A DNA stretch of 64,000 bases from Cognatishimia activa (GCF_017798205.1 NZ_CP060010.1:2542001-2606000), one strand, 5' to 3'. Positions 18,246 to 28,364 are shown, numbered from the stretch's first letter. A program made the numbers and translations. Notes: generated from the sequence alone by a model not told the origin.

Positions 18246-19679
18246 TTAAAGCGTTAGGGCTGGCTGTGCGTTCTTAGCCAGCCGTGCAATCACAGCTTTC
18301 TGTTGCCGCGGATTGGGGATGGGGCAGGCCTCAGGTGGCAGAGTGCCCTGTATATCTGGAAACAGCGCTTTGATCTCGCGGCGCGCGGCAAGAGGAAGTG
18401 CGTTCAAAGACTGCCGGCCCATATAAAGGCTCTCGGTCGGCGCGCCTTCGGCCATGATGACTTCATGACGGTCAAACAGAAGGTGGATATAGGTCACGCT
18501 ATGGACAGAGCTATCGACAAAGATCCCGGGCAGCAGTGTCAGCTTGTTGGCTGGGATCAACACATCGCGGGTGCCGGTGATACGTTTGGCAACCTCAGAG
18601 GACACCAGCATCCGGTGCTGGCGCGAAACGAGAAGGTCTTGCTTAGGTAAACCCTGACCCAAAGCACCCGCGACAATGCGGATAGGACGCAGGGCCGGTG
18701 CGGCCTCTAGCTCTTTGGCGCCGAGGGTACGTTTGTACACACGCAGCAGCGGGGTAGACCCACGCGGGTCGTCAAAGAGTGTGACCACATCGCCGGTCTC
18801 CAAATCCTCGACGGCGCGCTGGCCGTCAGGCGTGTTGATCATCGTGCCAGCAGTGAAACACGGCACATAGGTCGTGCCCGAGATCACGCCGCTGGGAAAG
18901 GCAACGATGCCCACGGTTTCGTCAATGTGATCCACCTCTGAGTCAAGGGACTTTTCTTCCATCACAAAAACGCCGACGTTGTCGTCTGTCTGACCGTTGA
19001 TCGCCACATGCGCGGTATCTGTGCCATTCATGGTCTGAGTTTTGGCAATTACGACCGCATCGTTGATGGTGGATCCAAAGCCAATCGTATCGGTTGCCTC
19101 ATCAACCCCATCTGCCGTCAGAGCCGTGCCGAAATCGCCGCTGCCTCCGGGCTCTATCGCGATCCAGCCGACAGTCTCTTGTGCATGAGTTCCGTCCTGA
19201 CCTTCTTCCTCTTGCAAAGAGAGGTCAAAGCCATCCGCTGTAATATTGAACCCATCACTGTCCACGGTGGTTGTGTCATTGTTGGACATCACAGACGTCA
19301 TCACTACAGGCGGGCTGTCAAAGTCTCCGTTCAGATCCACTGAGGACGTGCTGTCATCGGCGGTCGTATGCCCGGCCTCAATAACGCGCCCGTCGGGCAA
19401 TGTGTGTATGCCTTCTTCAATCGCGATCCAATTCACATCCTCCACCGCCGGGTGGACGCCATCCAGATATTCCCACTCTTCCATCACAAAGCTAAAGGAC
19501 GTGGTATTGCCGTCGCTGTCATAGGTTTGATCGGTGATACGGAATGTATAGGGGTGGCCGCCGTTCTGTGTGCCGGTCATGACGATGACAGGATCGGTAA
19601 GAGGCTCCGTGAAGGTCACGGTAATCTCTATAGTGTCACCACCACTGGTACTAAGCGTGCCCGCTTCGCCGATTGCCAT
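18246..19679 (-). CDS. Hint (hedgehog/intein)-domain protein with three N-terminal repeats
   Basis: 477 aa. Residues 1-270 hold three degenerate repeats of about 85-95 aa. Each ends in a similar signature: VNWIAIEEG (82-90), VGWIAIEPG (170-178), VGIVAFPSG (256-264). They look like beta-sandwich units, perhaps related to H-type lectin folds. From Cys274 (PCFTAGTMINTPDGQRAVEDL) a Hint module follows, with the nucleophile Cys274, the acidic GDVVTL turn and the block-B His in VSRQHRML (His355). There is no C-terminal His-Asn plus nucleophile, so protein splicing is not expected, but N-S acyl shift and cleavage at Cys274 could be. There is no N-terminal signal peptide, so type I secretion is a guess. 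It resembles the free-standing Hint proteins frequent in Rhodobacterales. Confidence 0.87.
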   Translation of the reverse strand: MAIGEAGTLSTSGGDTIEITVTFTEPLTDPVIVMTGTQNGGHPYTFRITDQTYDSDGNTTSFSFVMEEWEYLDGVHPAVEDVNWIAIEEGIHTLPDGRVIEAGHTTADDSTSSVDLNGDFDSPPVVMTSVMSNNDTTTVDSDGFNITADGFDLSLQEEEGQDGTHAQETVGWIAIEPGGSGDFGTALTADGVDEATDTIGFGSTINDAVVIAKTQTMNGTDTAHVAINGQTDDNVGVFVMEEKSLDSEVDHIDETVGIVAFPSGVISGTTYVPCFTAGTMINTPDGQRAVEDLETGDVVTLFDDPRGSTPLLRVYKRTLGAKELEAAPALRPIRIVAGALGQGLPKQDLLVSRQHRMLVSSEVAKRITGTRDVLIPANKLTLLPGIFVDSSVHSVTYIHLLFDRHEVIMAEGAPTESLYMGRQSLNALPLAARREIKALFPDIQGTLPPEACPIPNPRQQKAVIARLAKNAQPALTL

Positions 19680-19867
19680 ACTCTTACCCGATACAGACTG
19701 CAGCCCCTTTGCCAGAGCCTTTCCACAAGACTACCTGAAATCTGTGGCAAAATTAAGGTTGCGGTCTAGAAACCGCGCAGAGGACCAAGCTCTTGTGTCG
19801 GCGCTCACTTGCCTGCCCCCAAAGAACCGCCTAAACGGGATGAAACACGTCATCCCACGGAGCTCTT

Positions 19868-21220
19868 ATGCGCCTTTCTCGCTATTTCCTTCCTGTTCTG
19901 AAAGAGACCCCTTCAGAGGCTCAGATCGTCAGCCACCGCTATATGCTGCGCGCTGGTATGATCAAACAATCCTCAGCAGGGATTTATTCCTGGTTGCCGC
20001 TGGGCTTTAAGGTGCTGCGCAAGATCGAGAATATCGTACACGAAGAGCAGATCCGCGCTGGGCACATCCCGATGCAGATGCCGACGATTCAATCGGCGGA
20101 CCTGTGGCGTGAAAGCGGGCGCTATGATGCCTATGGCGAGGAAATGCTGCGCATCAAAGATCGTCATGATCGCGATATGCTGTTTACGCCCACGGCCGAA
20201 GAGCTGGTGACCGATATCTTCCGAGGCCATGTGAACAGCTACAAAGACCTTCCGCTGACCATGTATCAGATCCAGTGGAAGTTCCGCGATGAACGCCGCC
20301 CGCGTTTTGGCGTCATGCGGGGTCGTGAGTTCTATATGAAGGACGGCTATAACTTTGACCTTACCAAAGAGGACGCGCTGCACGCCTATAATCGCCATCT
20401 GGTGAGCTATCTGCGCACATACGAACGCATGGGGCTGCAAGCGATCCCGATGCGCGCGGATGGTGGGCCGATTGGCGGCGATTACACCCATGAATTCCTT
20501 GTGCTGGCCGAGACCGGTGAATCTGAGGTGTTTTATGACAGCGCAGTGACGGACCTAACCTTTGGCGACCGTGAGATCGACTATGACTCGGTTGAGCAAT
20601 GTCAGGGCGTTCTCGAAGAATTCACCAGCCGCTATGCGCGGACGGACGAAACCCACGACGAAGCGCTGTTCAACGAGATCCCAGAAGAGCGCCGTCGCAC
20701 GGCTCGCGGGATCGAAGTTGGTCAGATCTTCTATTTCGGCACCAAATATTCCGAGTCGATGAATGCGACTGTGCAGGGCCCCGACGGTAAGAATGTCGAG
20801 GTTCATATGGGCAGCCATGGTATTGGCGTATCGCGTCTTTTGGGTGCGATCATCGAAGCTTCGCATGACGATAAGGGGATCATCTGGCCAGAGGGCGTCA
20901 CTCCGTTCCACGTGGGCATCGTGAACCTTAAGCAAGGCGACGAAGAGGCGGATGCGGCCTGTGATGCTTTGTATAAGAGCCTGACCGCCGTTGGCCTTGA
21001 GCCGCTCTATGATGACCGCAAAGAACGGGCAGGGGGCAAATTCGCGACGATGGATCTGATTGGTCTGCCATGGCGGATCACCGTTGGGCCGCGTGGCCTG
21101 AAGAACGGTGTTGTGGAGCTAACCAGCCGTCGCACCGGCGAAAGCGAAGAGATGTCTCCTGAGGCGGCTGTTGCAAAGATCGTCGAGATCTATGCCGATC
21201 ACCGCGTCACTGGGATCTAA
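19868..21220 (+). CDS. proS: prolyl-tRNA synthetase (short alphaproteobacterial type)
   Basis: 450 aa, matching the compact alphaproteobacterial ProS that lacks the INS editing insert of E. coli (572 aa). It charges tRNA-Pro. Class II motifs: motif 1 around [20 protein letters not shown], motif 2 in [22 protein letters not shown] and motif 3 near [14 protein letters not shown]-terminal anticodon-binding domain covers roughly residues 350-450 ([20 protein letters not shown]). The ATG at 19868 has GGAG seven bases upstream. Since the editing domain is missing, Ala-tRNA-Pro clearance would need a separate YbaK/ProX-like protein, not seen here. Confidence 0.97.
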   Translation: MRLSRYFLPVLKETPSEAQIVSHRYMLRAGMIKQSSAGIYSWLPLGFKVLRKIENIVHEEQIRAGHIPMQMPTIQSADLWRESGRYDAYGEEMLRIKDRHDRDMLFTPTAEELVTDIFRGHVNSYKDLPLTMYQIQWKFRDERRPRFGVMRGREFYMKDGYNFDLTKEDALHAYNRHLVSYLRTYERMGLQAIPMRADGGPIGGDYTHEFLVLAETGESEVFYDSAVTDLTFGDREIDYDSVEQCQGVLEEFTSRYARTDETHDEALFNEIPEERRRTARGIEVGQIFYFGTKYSESMNATVQGPDGKNVEVHMGSHGIGVSRLLGAIIEASHDDKGIIWPEGVTPFHVGIVNLKQGDEEADAACDALYKSLTAVGLEPLYDDRKERAGGKFATMDLIGLPWRITVGPRGLKNGVVELTSRRTGESEEMSPEAAVAKIVEIYADHRVTGI

Positions 21221-21225
21221 AGCCT

Positions 21226-21846
21226 ATGAAAACGGTCCTCGCTTTTGGTGACAGCCTGACTTGGGGGTCTTGCCCCCATGGCACGGGGCGTCATCCCAAA
21301 GAGGACCGTTGGCCTGACGCCATGGCCGCGGGTCTGCCGCAGGCCGAGGTGATCACCGAAGGCCTAAGGGGCCGCACCACGGCCTATTACCGCGCTGGGC
21401 CAACCGAGATGCGCGGCGACCTCTTGTTGCCAAGCCTCCTGCACAGCCATGCGCCGCTGGATCTGGTGATGATCATGCTGGGCACAAACGATGTCTATTC
21501 GCGCGTGCCGGTGACCGAGAGTTACTGGGGGCTGCGCAAACTGGTCGAGATCGTGCGGACCCATCCTTATGGGATTGAAGGTCACGCTGGTCCTAAGATC
21601 ATGCTGATCGCACCGCCCGGCTTTGTGGCAGGGCAATGTTTTGGCGTAGATGAGGGCGTTGTCGAGGCCGGGCATCAAATGCGCGAGATCGTGCGGGATC
21701 TTGCCACTGAGTATGACACCGCCTTTTTTGACGCCTCGACCGTGGCGACTGCTGAGGCAGGGGATGGGCTGCACCTAGAGGCCCAAGTGTCGCGGGCGCT
21801 GGGCGAGGCTTTGCGGGCGCCTGTGGCCGAGGTTTTGGGTCTTTAA
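21226..21846 (+). CDS. SGNH/GDSL-type esterase
   Basis: 206 aa beginning MKTVLAFGDSLTWG, with block I GDSL nucleophile Ser10, block II Gly in TEGLRGRTTAY, block III GTND and block V GDGLHL (Asp/His). This complete SGNH catalytic set marks a hydrolase of the arylesterase/lipolytic G-D-S-L group. No signal peptide is present, so it is probably cytoplasmic. It starts only five bases after proS and may be co-transcribed. The substrate is unknown (short acyl esters are likely). A dispersed repeat copy follows the stop. Confidence 0.9.
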   Translation: MKTVLAFGDSLTWGSCPHGTGRHPKEDRWPDAMAAGLPQAEVITEGLRGRTTAYYRAGPTEMRGDLLLPSLLHSHAPLDLVMIMLGTNDVYSRVPVTESYWGLRKLVEIVRTHPYGIEGHAGPKIMLIAPPGFVAGQCFGVDEGVVEAGHQMREIVRDLATEYDTAFFDASTVATAEAGDGLHLEAQVSRALGEALRAPVAEVLGL

Positions 21847-21870
21847 ATCGTTTCATTTTGCTGCGCGCGG

Positions 21871-21906
21871 GGGAGCCTCCGGCGGGAGTATTTCGGGCAA
21901 GATGAA
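21871..21906 (+). repeat. dispersed intergenic repeat, copy 2
   Basis: Contains GCCTCCGGCGGG (21875-21886) followed by AGTATTTCGGGCAAGATGAA. It matches the six-copy consensus found between genes elsewhere in the window. It lies between the SGNH esterase and the DUF2937 gene. Confidence 0.75.
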
Positions 21907-21968
21907 TGCCGGTTTGGTGTTCTCGGCCTGCCCGTGTTAAACTCTGCGCAAAAGCGGCGGAGAGCAGA

Positions 21969-22475
21969 ATGATCGCACGTGTCCTGGCATTAACGGGCGG
22001 CTTGGCCGGTGGGCTGAGCTTGTCGCAATTTCCCGAGTATTCTCAGCAGTATATCCAGCGTCTGGCCGGAGCAGTTGATGAGTTGACCCTGTTCGTGGAA
22101 GGCTTTGACGCGGATGCCACATCGGTGGGCATGACGCGGGAGGCTGCTCTTGAAGAGATGGCTGCGAGTGGCGATCTGGGGGCTGCGCGGGCAGAGACCA
22201 TTGGATCTACAATTGTCCGCTATGAAAAGATGAGCGCCGCACTTGAGGTGCTGCAAAGCTCGGGGCCGTTCACGCGGGCCTATAACGCCATTCAGTTCAA
22301 TGACTTAGATGTGGCGCGCGCGGCGGCGGATGATTTCAAACCCGCGGTCCCAGTGAGTTTTGTAGGCGTGGTTTTCACAGGCTTCGGCTTTGTCGGCGGC
22401 TGGCTCGCGATTGCCTTGATATTCGGCATTCTGCGCCGCCTGATCTTTGGGCGAAGACGCGCTGGCGTGGCTTGA
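21969..22475 (+). CDS. DUF2937 family membrane protein
   Basis: 168 aa from ATG 21969, choosing the start that gives the family-like N-terminus MIARVLALTGGLAGGLSLSQ. There is one hydrophobic segment at the N-terminus and another near residues 135-158 (GVVFTGFGFVGGWLAIALIF). Between them is a helical periplasmic region with the family FPEYSQQYIQRLAGAVDEL pattern. The C-terminus is basic (RRLIFGRRRAG), so it should face the cytoplasm. Function unknown. It precedes the lolC gene by 50 bases on the same strand. Confidence 0.8.
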   Translation: MIARVLALTGGLAGGLSLSQFPEYSQQYIQRLAGAVDELTLFVEGFDADATSVGMTREAALEEMAASGDLGAARAETIGSTIVRYEKMSAALEVLQSSGPFTRAYNAIQFNDLDVARAAADDFKPAVPVSFVGVVFTGFGFVGGWLAIALIFGILRRLIFGRRRAGVA

Positions 22476-22525
22476 CCCCCCTATGAGCGCCTCATAGGGT
22501 GCGCGCAACAAGGCCCGGAGCAGAT

Positions 22526-23809
22526 ATGGCAGGCACACCTCCTTTTTCGCGATTTGAATGGATGATCGCCTGGCGCTATTTGCGCGCCCGTCGTGCTGAG
22601 GGCGGCGTGTCGGTGATGACCTGGATCAGCCTGATTGGGATCACGCTGGCGGTCTTTGCGCTGATTGCGACATTGGCTGTAAGGAGCGGTTTTCGCACGG
22701 AATTTGTTGATACCATCCTGGGCGCAAATGCCCATGTGACGGTTTACAATAGTGCTGTGGTGACCGAACGCGGGCAGTTGGATCGCACGATCAAGAATTT
22801 TGATGAGCTGGCCGCGACCCTGCAAACTGTTGAAGGCGTTGTTCGCGCGGCACCTTTGGTCAAGGGGCAGGTCATGGCGAACCTGCGCAATCGTAACGCG
22901 GGGGTCGAAGTCTTTGGGATTTCGGCTGAAAACCTCGCGACCTTGCCGCGCATCGCCAATCCCGAGACCTCCAGCGGCGACATCGCCCGTTTTGATGAGG
23001 GGATAGCGATTGGGTCCGGTGTCGCGCGGGAACTGGGTGTGTCTCTGGGCGATAAGATCAAGCTGATCTCGCCCAATGGGGTGCGGACAGCCTTTGGGGT
23101 CAGTCCACGCGTTGTCAGCTATGACGTGGTCTATATTTTCACAGCGGGTCGTTATGACATTGATCGCACGCGGGTTTACCTTCCCTTTGAGGCTGCGCAG
23201 AGCTTTTTCAACATGGAAGGCGCGGCCAATGAGATCGAGGTGATGGTCGAAGATCCTGAAAACGTTGATCTTTTGACGCTGGATCTGTTGCGCGTCGCTG
23301 GGGATCGCGCGCTCTTGTGGACCTGGCGGGATACATCCGGAGGGTTTCTGAGGGCCTTGGAAATCGAGGATAATGTGATGTTCATCATCCTTTCGATCCT
23401 CGTTCTGATTGCAGCGATGAACATCGTTTCGGGCCTGATCATGCTGGTGAAAAACAAGGGCAGCGATATCGGTATCCTGCGTACCATGGGTCTGTCGGAG
23501 GGATCGGTGCTGCGTGTGTTCTTTATTTGCGGGGCCTTTACTGGGGTGATTGGCACGGTGATGGGTGTAGTTCTCGGGTGCCTCTTTGCGATTTATATCG
23601 ACCCGATCTTCTCTTTCGTGAACTTTGTCGCAGGCGGAGGCGTTTGGGATCCGGCAGTGCGGGGGATCTATCATTTGCCCGCAGAATTGCGCCTTGAAGA
23701 CGTACTTAGGGCCGTTTTCCTCAGCCTTGGCTTGTCCTTTGTGGTGACCATCTTCCCAGCCCGTCGCGCGGCACGGATGAACCCGGTGGAGGCTTTGCGG
23801 TATGAGTGA
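22526..23809 (+). CDS. lolC: lipoprotein-releasing ABC transporter, permease LolC/E
   Basis: 427 aa from ATG 22526, which has CCGGAG seven bases upstream. It is the membrane subunit that, with LolD, extracts lipoproteins from the inner membrane for LolA. An N-terminal helix is preceded by the family signature [21 protein letters not shown] large periplasmic MacB-like domain (about residues 50-270) follows, then three C-terminal helices ([63 protein letters not shown]). The ending NPVEALRYE is typical. In alphaproteobacteria one LolC/E-like protein probably forms the homodimer, consistent with a single copy here. It overlaps lolD by eight bases. Confidence 0.94.
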   Translation: MAGTPPFSRFEWMIAWRYLRARRAEGGVSVMTWISLIGITLAVFALIATLAVRSGFRTEFVDTILGANAHVTVYNSAVVTERGQLDRTIKNFDELAATLQTVEGVVRAAPLVKGQVMANLRNRNAGVEVFGISAENLATLPRIANPETSSGDIARFDEGIAIGSGVARELGVSLGDKIKLISPNGVRTAFGVSPRVVSYDVVYIFTAGRYDIDRTRVYLPFEAAQSFFNMEGAANEIEVMVEDPENVDLLTLDLLRVAGDRALLWTWRDTSGGFLRALEIEDNVMFIILSILVLIAAMNIVSGLIMLVKNKGSDIGILRTMGLSEGSVLRVFFICGAFTGVIGTVMGVVLGCLFAIYIDPIFSFVNFVAGGGVWDPAVRGIYHLPAELRLEDVLRAVFLSLGLSFVVTIFPARRAARMNPVEALRYE

Positions 23810-24479
23810 TGCGGTGCTGAGCCTCACAGGCGTAAAAAAGTCTTATAACAAGGGCTTGGCGAATGAAGTGAATGTGCTCTCGGGCTGTGATCTGACGCTG
23901 AATGCCGGCGAAATCGTGGCCTTGGTGGCCCCCTCTGGGTCAGGCAAATCGACACTATTACACATCGCGGGCCTCTTGGATGAGGCCGACGAAGGCTCGG
24001 TCACGCTCGCGGGTACCGATATGGCAGGCCAATCTGATCGCCGACGCACGGCGGCGCGGCGCGAGGATGTGGGGTTTGTCTATCAGTTCCATCACTTGCT
24101 GCCTGAATTCACGGCGCTTGAAAACATCACCCTGCCGCAATTCGCCAATGGGGTATCACGCCAAGCGGCTGAGGCACGCGCGATGGAGATGCTGACCTCG
24201 GTCGATGTCGCGCATCGCGCAGCGCATCGCCCTGCGGAACTGTCCGGAGGAGAACAGCAGCGTGTTGCTTTCTGTCGCGCGTTGGCCAATGCCCCGAGGG
24301 TTTTACTGGCGGATGAGCCGACGGGGAACTTGGATCCCGCCACCTCTGACACGGTGTTTGAGGCGTTGATGACGCTCGTGCGTGGCTCGGGCATGGCGGC
24401 TTTGATCGCGACTCATAACCTTGATCTGGCCGCGCGTATGGATCGCATTGTGCGCCTAGAGGACGGGGTGCTCGTTTAG
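23802..24479 (+). CDS. lolD: lipoprotein-releasing ABC transporter, ATP-binding subunit LolD
   Basis: 225 aa ABC ATPase. Walker [14 protein letters not shown]-loop in [14 protein letters not shown], signature LSGGEQQR, Walker [13 protein letters not shown] and switch His in [11 protein letters not shown] are all present. The [15 protein letters not shown] stretch after the Q-loop is typical of LolD. It overlaps lolC by eight bases and thus energises that permease at the cytoplasmic face. Several lipoprotein genes in the same window (bamB and the small pcc-cluster lipoproteins) would be clients. Confidence 0.95.
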   Translation: MSDAVLSLTGVKKSYNKGLANEVNVLSGCDLTLNAGEIVALVAPSGSGKSTLLHIAGLLDEADEGSVTLAGTDMAGQSDRRRTAARREDVGFVYQFHHLLPEFTALENITLPQFANGVSRQAAEARAMEMLTSVDVAHRAAHRPAELSGGEQQRVAFCRALANAPRVLLADEPTGNLDPATSDTVFEALMTLVRGSGMAALIATHNLDLAARMDRIVRLEDGVLV

Positions 24480-24922
24480 GCCTTTTGGATCAACCAAAGA
24501 CCAAAGGCCATGATCGCGATGCCGCTGGCGCGGGTGAGTGTCAGGGGGGAGATCTGCGCATTGAAGAGGCCAAAGTGGTCAATGGCCGCAGCAGATATCA
24601 TCTGCCCCAAGAGGACGAAAAACACGGCGTTTCCAATACCAAAACGGGGGCCGATATAAGTCACGCTGAGCACATAAAAGACGATTAGTGAGCCTGCCAG
24701 CAACAGATGTTTGGGTGCGGAGGCAAGGCCTGAAAGATGGGCCCAGGGGTTGGTGATCACGCCTGCGATCAGGATCAAGACAAAGGCCACTGCAAAGAGG
24801 ATCACCGAGGCCGCCACCGGATGGCCCAGATGTTGGCCTAGGGCTGCATTAAGAGCGGCGAGGATGGGAATGCCGACCCCGGTCAGCAGCATGATCAGAG
24901 CATATGTGGTCATCTGTGGCAT
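24476..24922 (-). CDS. DMT-family (YdcZ/DUF606) membrane protein
   Basis: 148 aa. The ATG at 24922 is chosen because GAGGGA lies six bases upstream; the ATG three codons later is also possible. Five hydrophobic segments occupy almost the whole chain ([92 protein letters not shown]). The pattern is that of the five-helix DUF606/YdcZ half-transporters of the drug/metabolite superfamily. It is convergent with lolD, overlapping by four bases at the stops. Substrate unknown. Confidence 0.87.
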   Translation of the reverse strand: MPQMTTYALIMLLTGVGIPILAALNAALGQHLGHPVAASVILFAVAFVLILIAGVITNPWAHLSGLASAPKHLLLAGSLIVFYVLSVTYIGPRFGIGNAVFFVLLGQMISAAAIDHFGLFNAQISPLTLTRASGIAIMAFGLWLIQKA

Positions 24923-24998
24923 CTTATCCCTCGGTTTTTCACCACTCTGCGCGAGGCATTGGCCTTCTGTCACCCGTGAAAATATGTGACGTGGCGCG

Positions 24999-25661
24999 CT
25001 AGACGCTCATCGCGAGGGTGCGGCTGATCTCGGTGAGGCCGCGACCGGATTGCTCCATCCAGGTGTTAAACGCGGCCTGAACCGCGCGCATAGCGGTTTT
25101 GGAGGTCGCAGGTTTGTCGATCACCCCTTCGGCGATTAGGCGCGCAGTCACGTCTTGGGACAAAAGGAAACTGTCTTTGCCTTGGAACCGCAGGGAGTAA
25201 CCCGCCGCAAAGCCTCCAAGCCGCGACCCGCGTTTTTTCAAGAGCTCAAGAAGGGAGATGTAGTCGGTGGAAGGCCACTCTGCGATCACTTTGGAGATGC
25301 CGCCGTCTTCGCGCATCTCTTGAATGAAGATCGCATTGTCGATCACTGACCGCAGTTTGGTGCCGTTGCGCACGACAGCCTTATTGGACAGTAGCGCATC
25401 AAATTCGTCGTCGTTGAAAAAGGCCACGCGATTGACGTCAAAGCCGGAAAACGCCTCCTCAAACCCGTCCCATTTGGCTTCGATCACTTTCCAGTTAAAT
25501 CCGGCCTGAAAGATGCTTTTGGTGAATTGCGACAGCCAACGATCCTCGGGGATTTTTAGCAACTCGGAGGCGGGCAGAGGTTTGTCGATCATGGCCTCCA
25601 GCGCCTCGGCTCCGCCTTTACGCGCCGCCGCAATGTCAAAAATCTCTTGATAGCTGCGCAT
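24999..25661 (-). CDS. DNA-3-methyladenine glycosylase I-like protein (Tag family)
   Basis: 220 aa. The central helical region carries the Tag-like pattern: QFTKSIFQAGFNWKVIEAKW, then FEEAFSGFDVNRVAFFNDDE, IDNAIFIQEMREDGG and the helix rich in aromatic residues around ISLLELLKKRG. This suggests base-excision repair of 3-methyladenine. The N-terminal Cys/His zinc cluster of E. coli Tag is absent, so it belongs to a divergent branch whose activity may differ. It is a single gene divergent from clpP. Confidence 0.75.
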   Translation of the reverse strand: MRSYQEIFDIAAARKGGAEALEAMIDKPLPASELLKIPEDRWLSQFTKSIFQAGFNWKVIEAKWDGFEEAFSGFDVNRVAFFNDDEFDALLSNKAVVRNGTKLRSVIDNAIFIQEMREDGGISKVIAEWPSTDYISLLELLKKRGSRLGGFAAGYSLRFQGKDSFLLSQDVTARLIAEGVIDKPATSKTAMRAVQAAFNTWMEQSGRGLTEISRTLAMSV

Positions 25662-25874
25662 CTGGCCCTCCGCTCGTTCACAATTCTTAATGCCAAGCCT
25701 AGAAACAAAGCAAAATCACGCCAAGGGATTGTTTTGCCCTTTTCCTCAATTAAATCGGGCTTACGATGTGGTTAGGGAATTAACCAACGACGTCTTGCAG
25801 GTGCCCGCGCGCGCCACTAAGACTCTTTTTAGGCAATGGCCCAGATGCTGGGCGACAGCAGAAAGCAGGCAAAG

Positions 25875-26498
25875 ATGAACGATCCAGTCGAGACATATAT
25901 GAATTTGGTCCCCATGGTGGTTGAGCAAACCAGCCGGGGCGAACGCGCCTATGATATTTTCAGCCGCCTGCTGAAAGAGCGCATCATCTTTTTGAACGGC
26001 CCCGTGCATGACGGCATGTCGAGCCTCATCGTCGCGCAGCTCTTGCACCTAGAGGCGGAAAATCCCTCCAAAGAAATCTCGATGTATATCAACAGCCCCG
26101 GCGGTGTCGTGACCTCTGGCCTGTCGATTTATGATACAATGCAATACATTAAGCCCAAAGTGAGCACGCTTGTGATTGGTCAAGCGGCGTCCATGGGCTC
26201 GCTTTTGCTGACAGCCGGCGAGCAGGGCATGCGCTTCTCTCTGCCGAACTCTCGTGTGATGGTGCACCAGCCCTCTGGCGGCTATCAGGGTCAGGCAACC
26301 GACATCATGATCCACGCGCAAGAGACTCAGAAACTAAAAACGCGCCTCAATGAGATCTACGTCAAACACACCGGCAAAGACCTCGCGACCGTCGAAGCGG
26401 CGCTTGAGCGTGACAACTTCATGTCGCCCGAAGAAGCCAAGGAGTTTGGCCTGATCGACGAGATCGTGGAAAACCGCTCTACGGGCGATGATGAATAA
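25875..26498 (+). CDS. clpP: ATP-dependent Clp protease, proteolytic subunit
   Basis: 207 aa from ATG 25875; the N-terminus [28 protein letters not shown] fits ClpP. The catalytic triad is Ser106 (GQAASMGS), His131 (VMVHQPSGG) and Asp180 (ERDNFMS). It forms the tetradecameric barrel that degrades substrates unfolded by ClpX, which is encoded 150 bases downstream. In alphaproteobacteria ClpXP is central to cell-cycle proteolysis. A hairpin between clpP and clpX may limit read-through and set the ratio of the two subunits. Confidence 0.97.
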   Translation: MNDPVETYMNLVPMVVEQTSRGERAYDIFSRLLKERIIFLNGPVHDGMSSLIVAQLLHLEAENPSKEISMYINSPGGVVTSGLSIYDTMQYIKPKVSTLVIGQAASMGSLLLTAGEQGMRFSLPNSRVMVHQPSGGYQGQATDIMIHAQETQKLKTRLNEIYVKHTGKDLATVEAALERDNFMSPEEAKEFGLIDEIVENRSTGDDE

Positions 26499-26504
26499 GT
26501 GATT

Positions 26505-26540
26505 AAAGTGGCCCCTCCGAATGGATAGGGGGGCCACTTT
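26505..26540 (+). terminator. strong hairpin between clpP and clpX
   Basis: Perfect 11-base arms AAAGTGGCCCC (26505-26515) and GGGGCCACTTT (26530-26540) start six bases after the clpP stop. No T tract follows, so it may act as a partial terminator or mRNA-stabilising stem rather than a full intrinsic terminator. Confidence 0.65.
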
Positions 26541-26648
26541 CGCATTGTATGCGGAAAAAGGCTGGCCTAAGCTGGCACGAAAGTCGGTAACGACGGACAT
26601 GGGCAACGACCCAAGGGGCATAGGCTGACGGCCTGAAAGGACGACCAT

Positions 26649-27917
26649 ATGGCGAATACTTCCGGTGGTGGAGACAGCAAGAACACTCTGTACTGCAGCT
26701 TCTGCGGCAAGAGTCAGCACGAGGTGCGCAAGCTGATCGCGGGCCCAACGGTCTTCATCTGCGATGAATGCGTTGAGCTTTGTATGGACATCATCCGCGA
26801 AGAGACGAAGTCCGCTGGGCTGAAATCTTCCGAAGGCGTGCCAACCCCGAAAGAGATCTGTCAGGTTCTGGACGATTATGTGATCGGTCAGGGCGTTGCG
26901 AAACGAGTTCTGTCTGTGGCGGTGCACAACCACTACAAACGTCTGAACCACGCCCAGAAGTCTGGCGATATTGAGCTGCAGAAATCCAACATCCTGCTGA
27001 TGGGGCCGACGGGCTGCGGTAAGACGCTGCTGGCGCAAACCCTCGCGCGCATTCTGGATGTACCGTTTACGATGGCCGATGCGACCACGCTGACCGAAGC
27101 GGGCTATGTGGGCGAAGACGTCGAGAACATTATCCTGAAACTTCTGCAGGCGTCTGAGTATAACGTCGAACGCGCGCAGCGCGGCATCGTTTATATCGAC
27201 GAGGTCGACAAGATCACCCGCAAGTCTGAGAACCCTTCGATCACCCGCGATGTCTCGGGCGAGGGCGTGCAACAAGCGCTTCTGAAGCTGATGGAAGGCA
27301 CCGTTGCTTCGGTTCCGCCTCAAGGGGGCCGCAAGCATCCACAGCAGGAATTCCTGCAGGTCGACACGACCAATATCCTGTTTATCTGCGGTGGCGCCTT
27401 TGCGGGTCTGGATAAGATTATTGCGCAACGTGGCAAAGGCTCTGCCATGGGCTTTGGTGCGGATGTGCGTGACAATGACGAACGCGGCGTTGGCGAGATT
27501 TTCCAGGATCTCGAGCCGGAAGATCTGTTGAAATTCGGCCTGATCCCGGAATTCGTCGGCCGTTTGCCGGTTCTGGCGACTTTGGAAGATCTGGACGAAG
27601 ACGCGCTGGTCATCATTCTGACAGAACCTAAGAACGCGCTGGTGAAACAGTATCAACGCCTCTTTGATCTGGAAGACACCCAGCTGAGCTTTACCGAGGA
27701 CGCTCTCAAAGCCATCGCGCGCCGTGCGATTGAACGCAAAACCGGCGCACGTGGTCTGCGCTCGATCCTCGAAGAGATCCTGCTGGATACGATGTTTGAT
27801 CTGCCGGGTATGGACAGCGTGACTGAGGTTGTTGTGAACGAAGAGGCCGTGACCTCGGATGCAGCGCCTCTGATGATCCACGCGGATGCAGAGAAAGAGA
27901 CCGCTGAGGCGGGTTAA
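26649..27917 (+). CDS. clpX: ATP-dependent Clp protease, unfoldase subunit ClpX
   Basis: 422 aa, normal for ClpX. The N-terminal zinc-binding domain has four Cys ([12 protein letters not shown] and [10 protein letters not shown]) for adaptor and substrate binding. The AAA+ module shows Walker [11 protein letters not shown], the pore loop GYVGEDVEN, Walker [11 protein letters not shown], sensor 1 and the RKH-like region. The LGF-type ClpP contact loop is probably in the [10 protein letters not shown] region. The C-terminal small domain includes [21 protein letters not shown]. It pairs with the clpP gene immediately upstream. Confidence 0.98.
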   Translation: MANTSGGGDSKNTLYCSFCGKSQHEVRKLIAGPTVFICDECVELCMDIIREETKSAGLKSSEGVPTPKEICQVLDDYVIGQGVAKRVLSVAVHNHYKRLNHAQKSGDIELQKSNILLMGPTGCGKTLLAQTLARILDVPFTMADATTLTEAGYVGEDVENIILKLLQASEYNVERAQRGIVYIDEVDKITRKSENPSITRDVSGEGVQQALLKLMEGTVASVPPQGGRKHPQQEFLQVDTTNILFICGGAFAGLDKIIAQRGKGSAMGFGADVRDNDERGVGEIFQDLEPEDLLKFGLIPEFVGRLPVLATLEDLDEDALVIILTEPKNALVKQYQRLFDLEDTQLSFTEDALKAIARRAIERKTGARGLRSILEEILLDTMFDLPGMDSVTEVVVNEEAVTSDAAPLMIHADAEKETAEAG

Positions 27918-27940
27918 GCGCCTCAGTTCAAAAGTATGCG

Positions 27941-27979
27941 TCCCCGTCTGAGGTAGGAGCCTCCGGCGGGGATTTTTTT
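27941..27979 (+). terminator. clpX terminator
   Basis: TCCCCG (27941-27946) pairs with CGGGGA (27967-27972), with an inner GAGG/CCTC stem (27950-27953 with 27960-27963), followed by seven T residues. A weaker hairpin (CTGAGGCG/CGCCTCAG, 27904-27926) spans the clpX stop codon itself. The 3' half of the terminator is also copy 3 of the dispersed repeat. Confidence 0.8.
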
Positions 27980-27991
27980 GGCAAGAGAAAA
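27956..27991 (+). repeat. dispersed intergenic repeat, copy 3
   Basis: GGAGCCTCCGGCGGGGA, a T-run and GGCAAGAGAAAA match the six-copy consensus. Here the element forms the right arm of the clpX terminator and ends just before the ribosome site of the RidA gene. Confidence 0.75.
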
Positions 27992-28001
27992 TGAGGGACC
28001 T

Positions 28002-28358
28002 ATGACCATCACACGTATTTCATCAGGCGGAGAATTTGAGGCCAAGGTCGGCTATTGCCGCGCAGTTGTTGCAGGCGGTTTCGTGCATGTTGCGGGCACC
28101 GTCGGGCAGGGCGACGATGTGGTTGCGCAGTGCAAATCCGCGCTGGAAACCATTGGCGCGGCGCTCGAGAAGGCTGGGTCCGGGTTTGAGAAGGCCGTGC
28201 GGGTGAATTACTACCTGCCGGATGCGGCGGAGTTTGAGCCTTGCTTTGAACTGCTTGCGGAGACCTTTGGGGCGAACCCACCGGCAGCGACGATGATTGA
28301 ATGCAATCTGATTGATCCGAAGTTCCGGATCGAAATCGAGCTGACCGCGCTGGCGTAG
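28002..28358 (+). CDS. RidA family protein
   Basis: 118 aa from ATG 28002, with GAGGGACC directly upstream. The chain has the RidA/YjgF fold signature: YCRAVVAGGFVHVAGTVG at the N-terminus, a central helix (ALETIGAALEKAGSGFEKAVRV) and the C-terminal PPAATMIECNLIDPKFRIEIE. In active imine deaminases a conserved Arg lies in the R-x-C-V/A region; here the corresponding segment reads ATMIECNL without Arg. It may therefore belong to a non-deaminating Rid subgroup. It is convergent with ureG and shares a bidirectional terminator with it. Confidence 0.88.
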   Translation: MTITRISSGGEFEAKVGYCRAVVAGGFVHVAGTVGQGDDVVAQCKSALETIGAALEKAGSGFEKAVRVNYYLPDAAEFEPCFELLAETFGANPPAATMIECNLIDPKFRIEIELTALA

Positions 28359-28364
28359 CGCCAC

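Noticed and set aside
22481-23827. 448-codon open frame on the minus strand across lolC
   Set aside because: Opposite a clear lolC; composition rich in His/Arg/Asp with no domain, typical of an antisense shadow.
26334-27881. 515-codon open frame on the minus strand across clpP/clpX
   Set aside because: Opposite clpX in full; no recognisable family, no ribosome site, and its length is explained by G/C bias at third positions of clpX.
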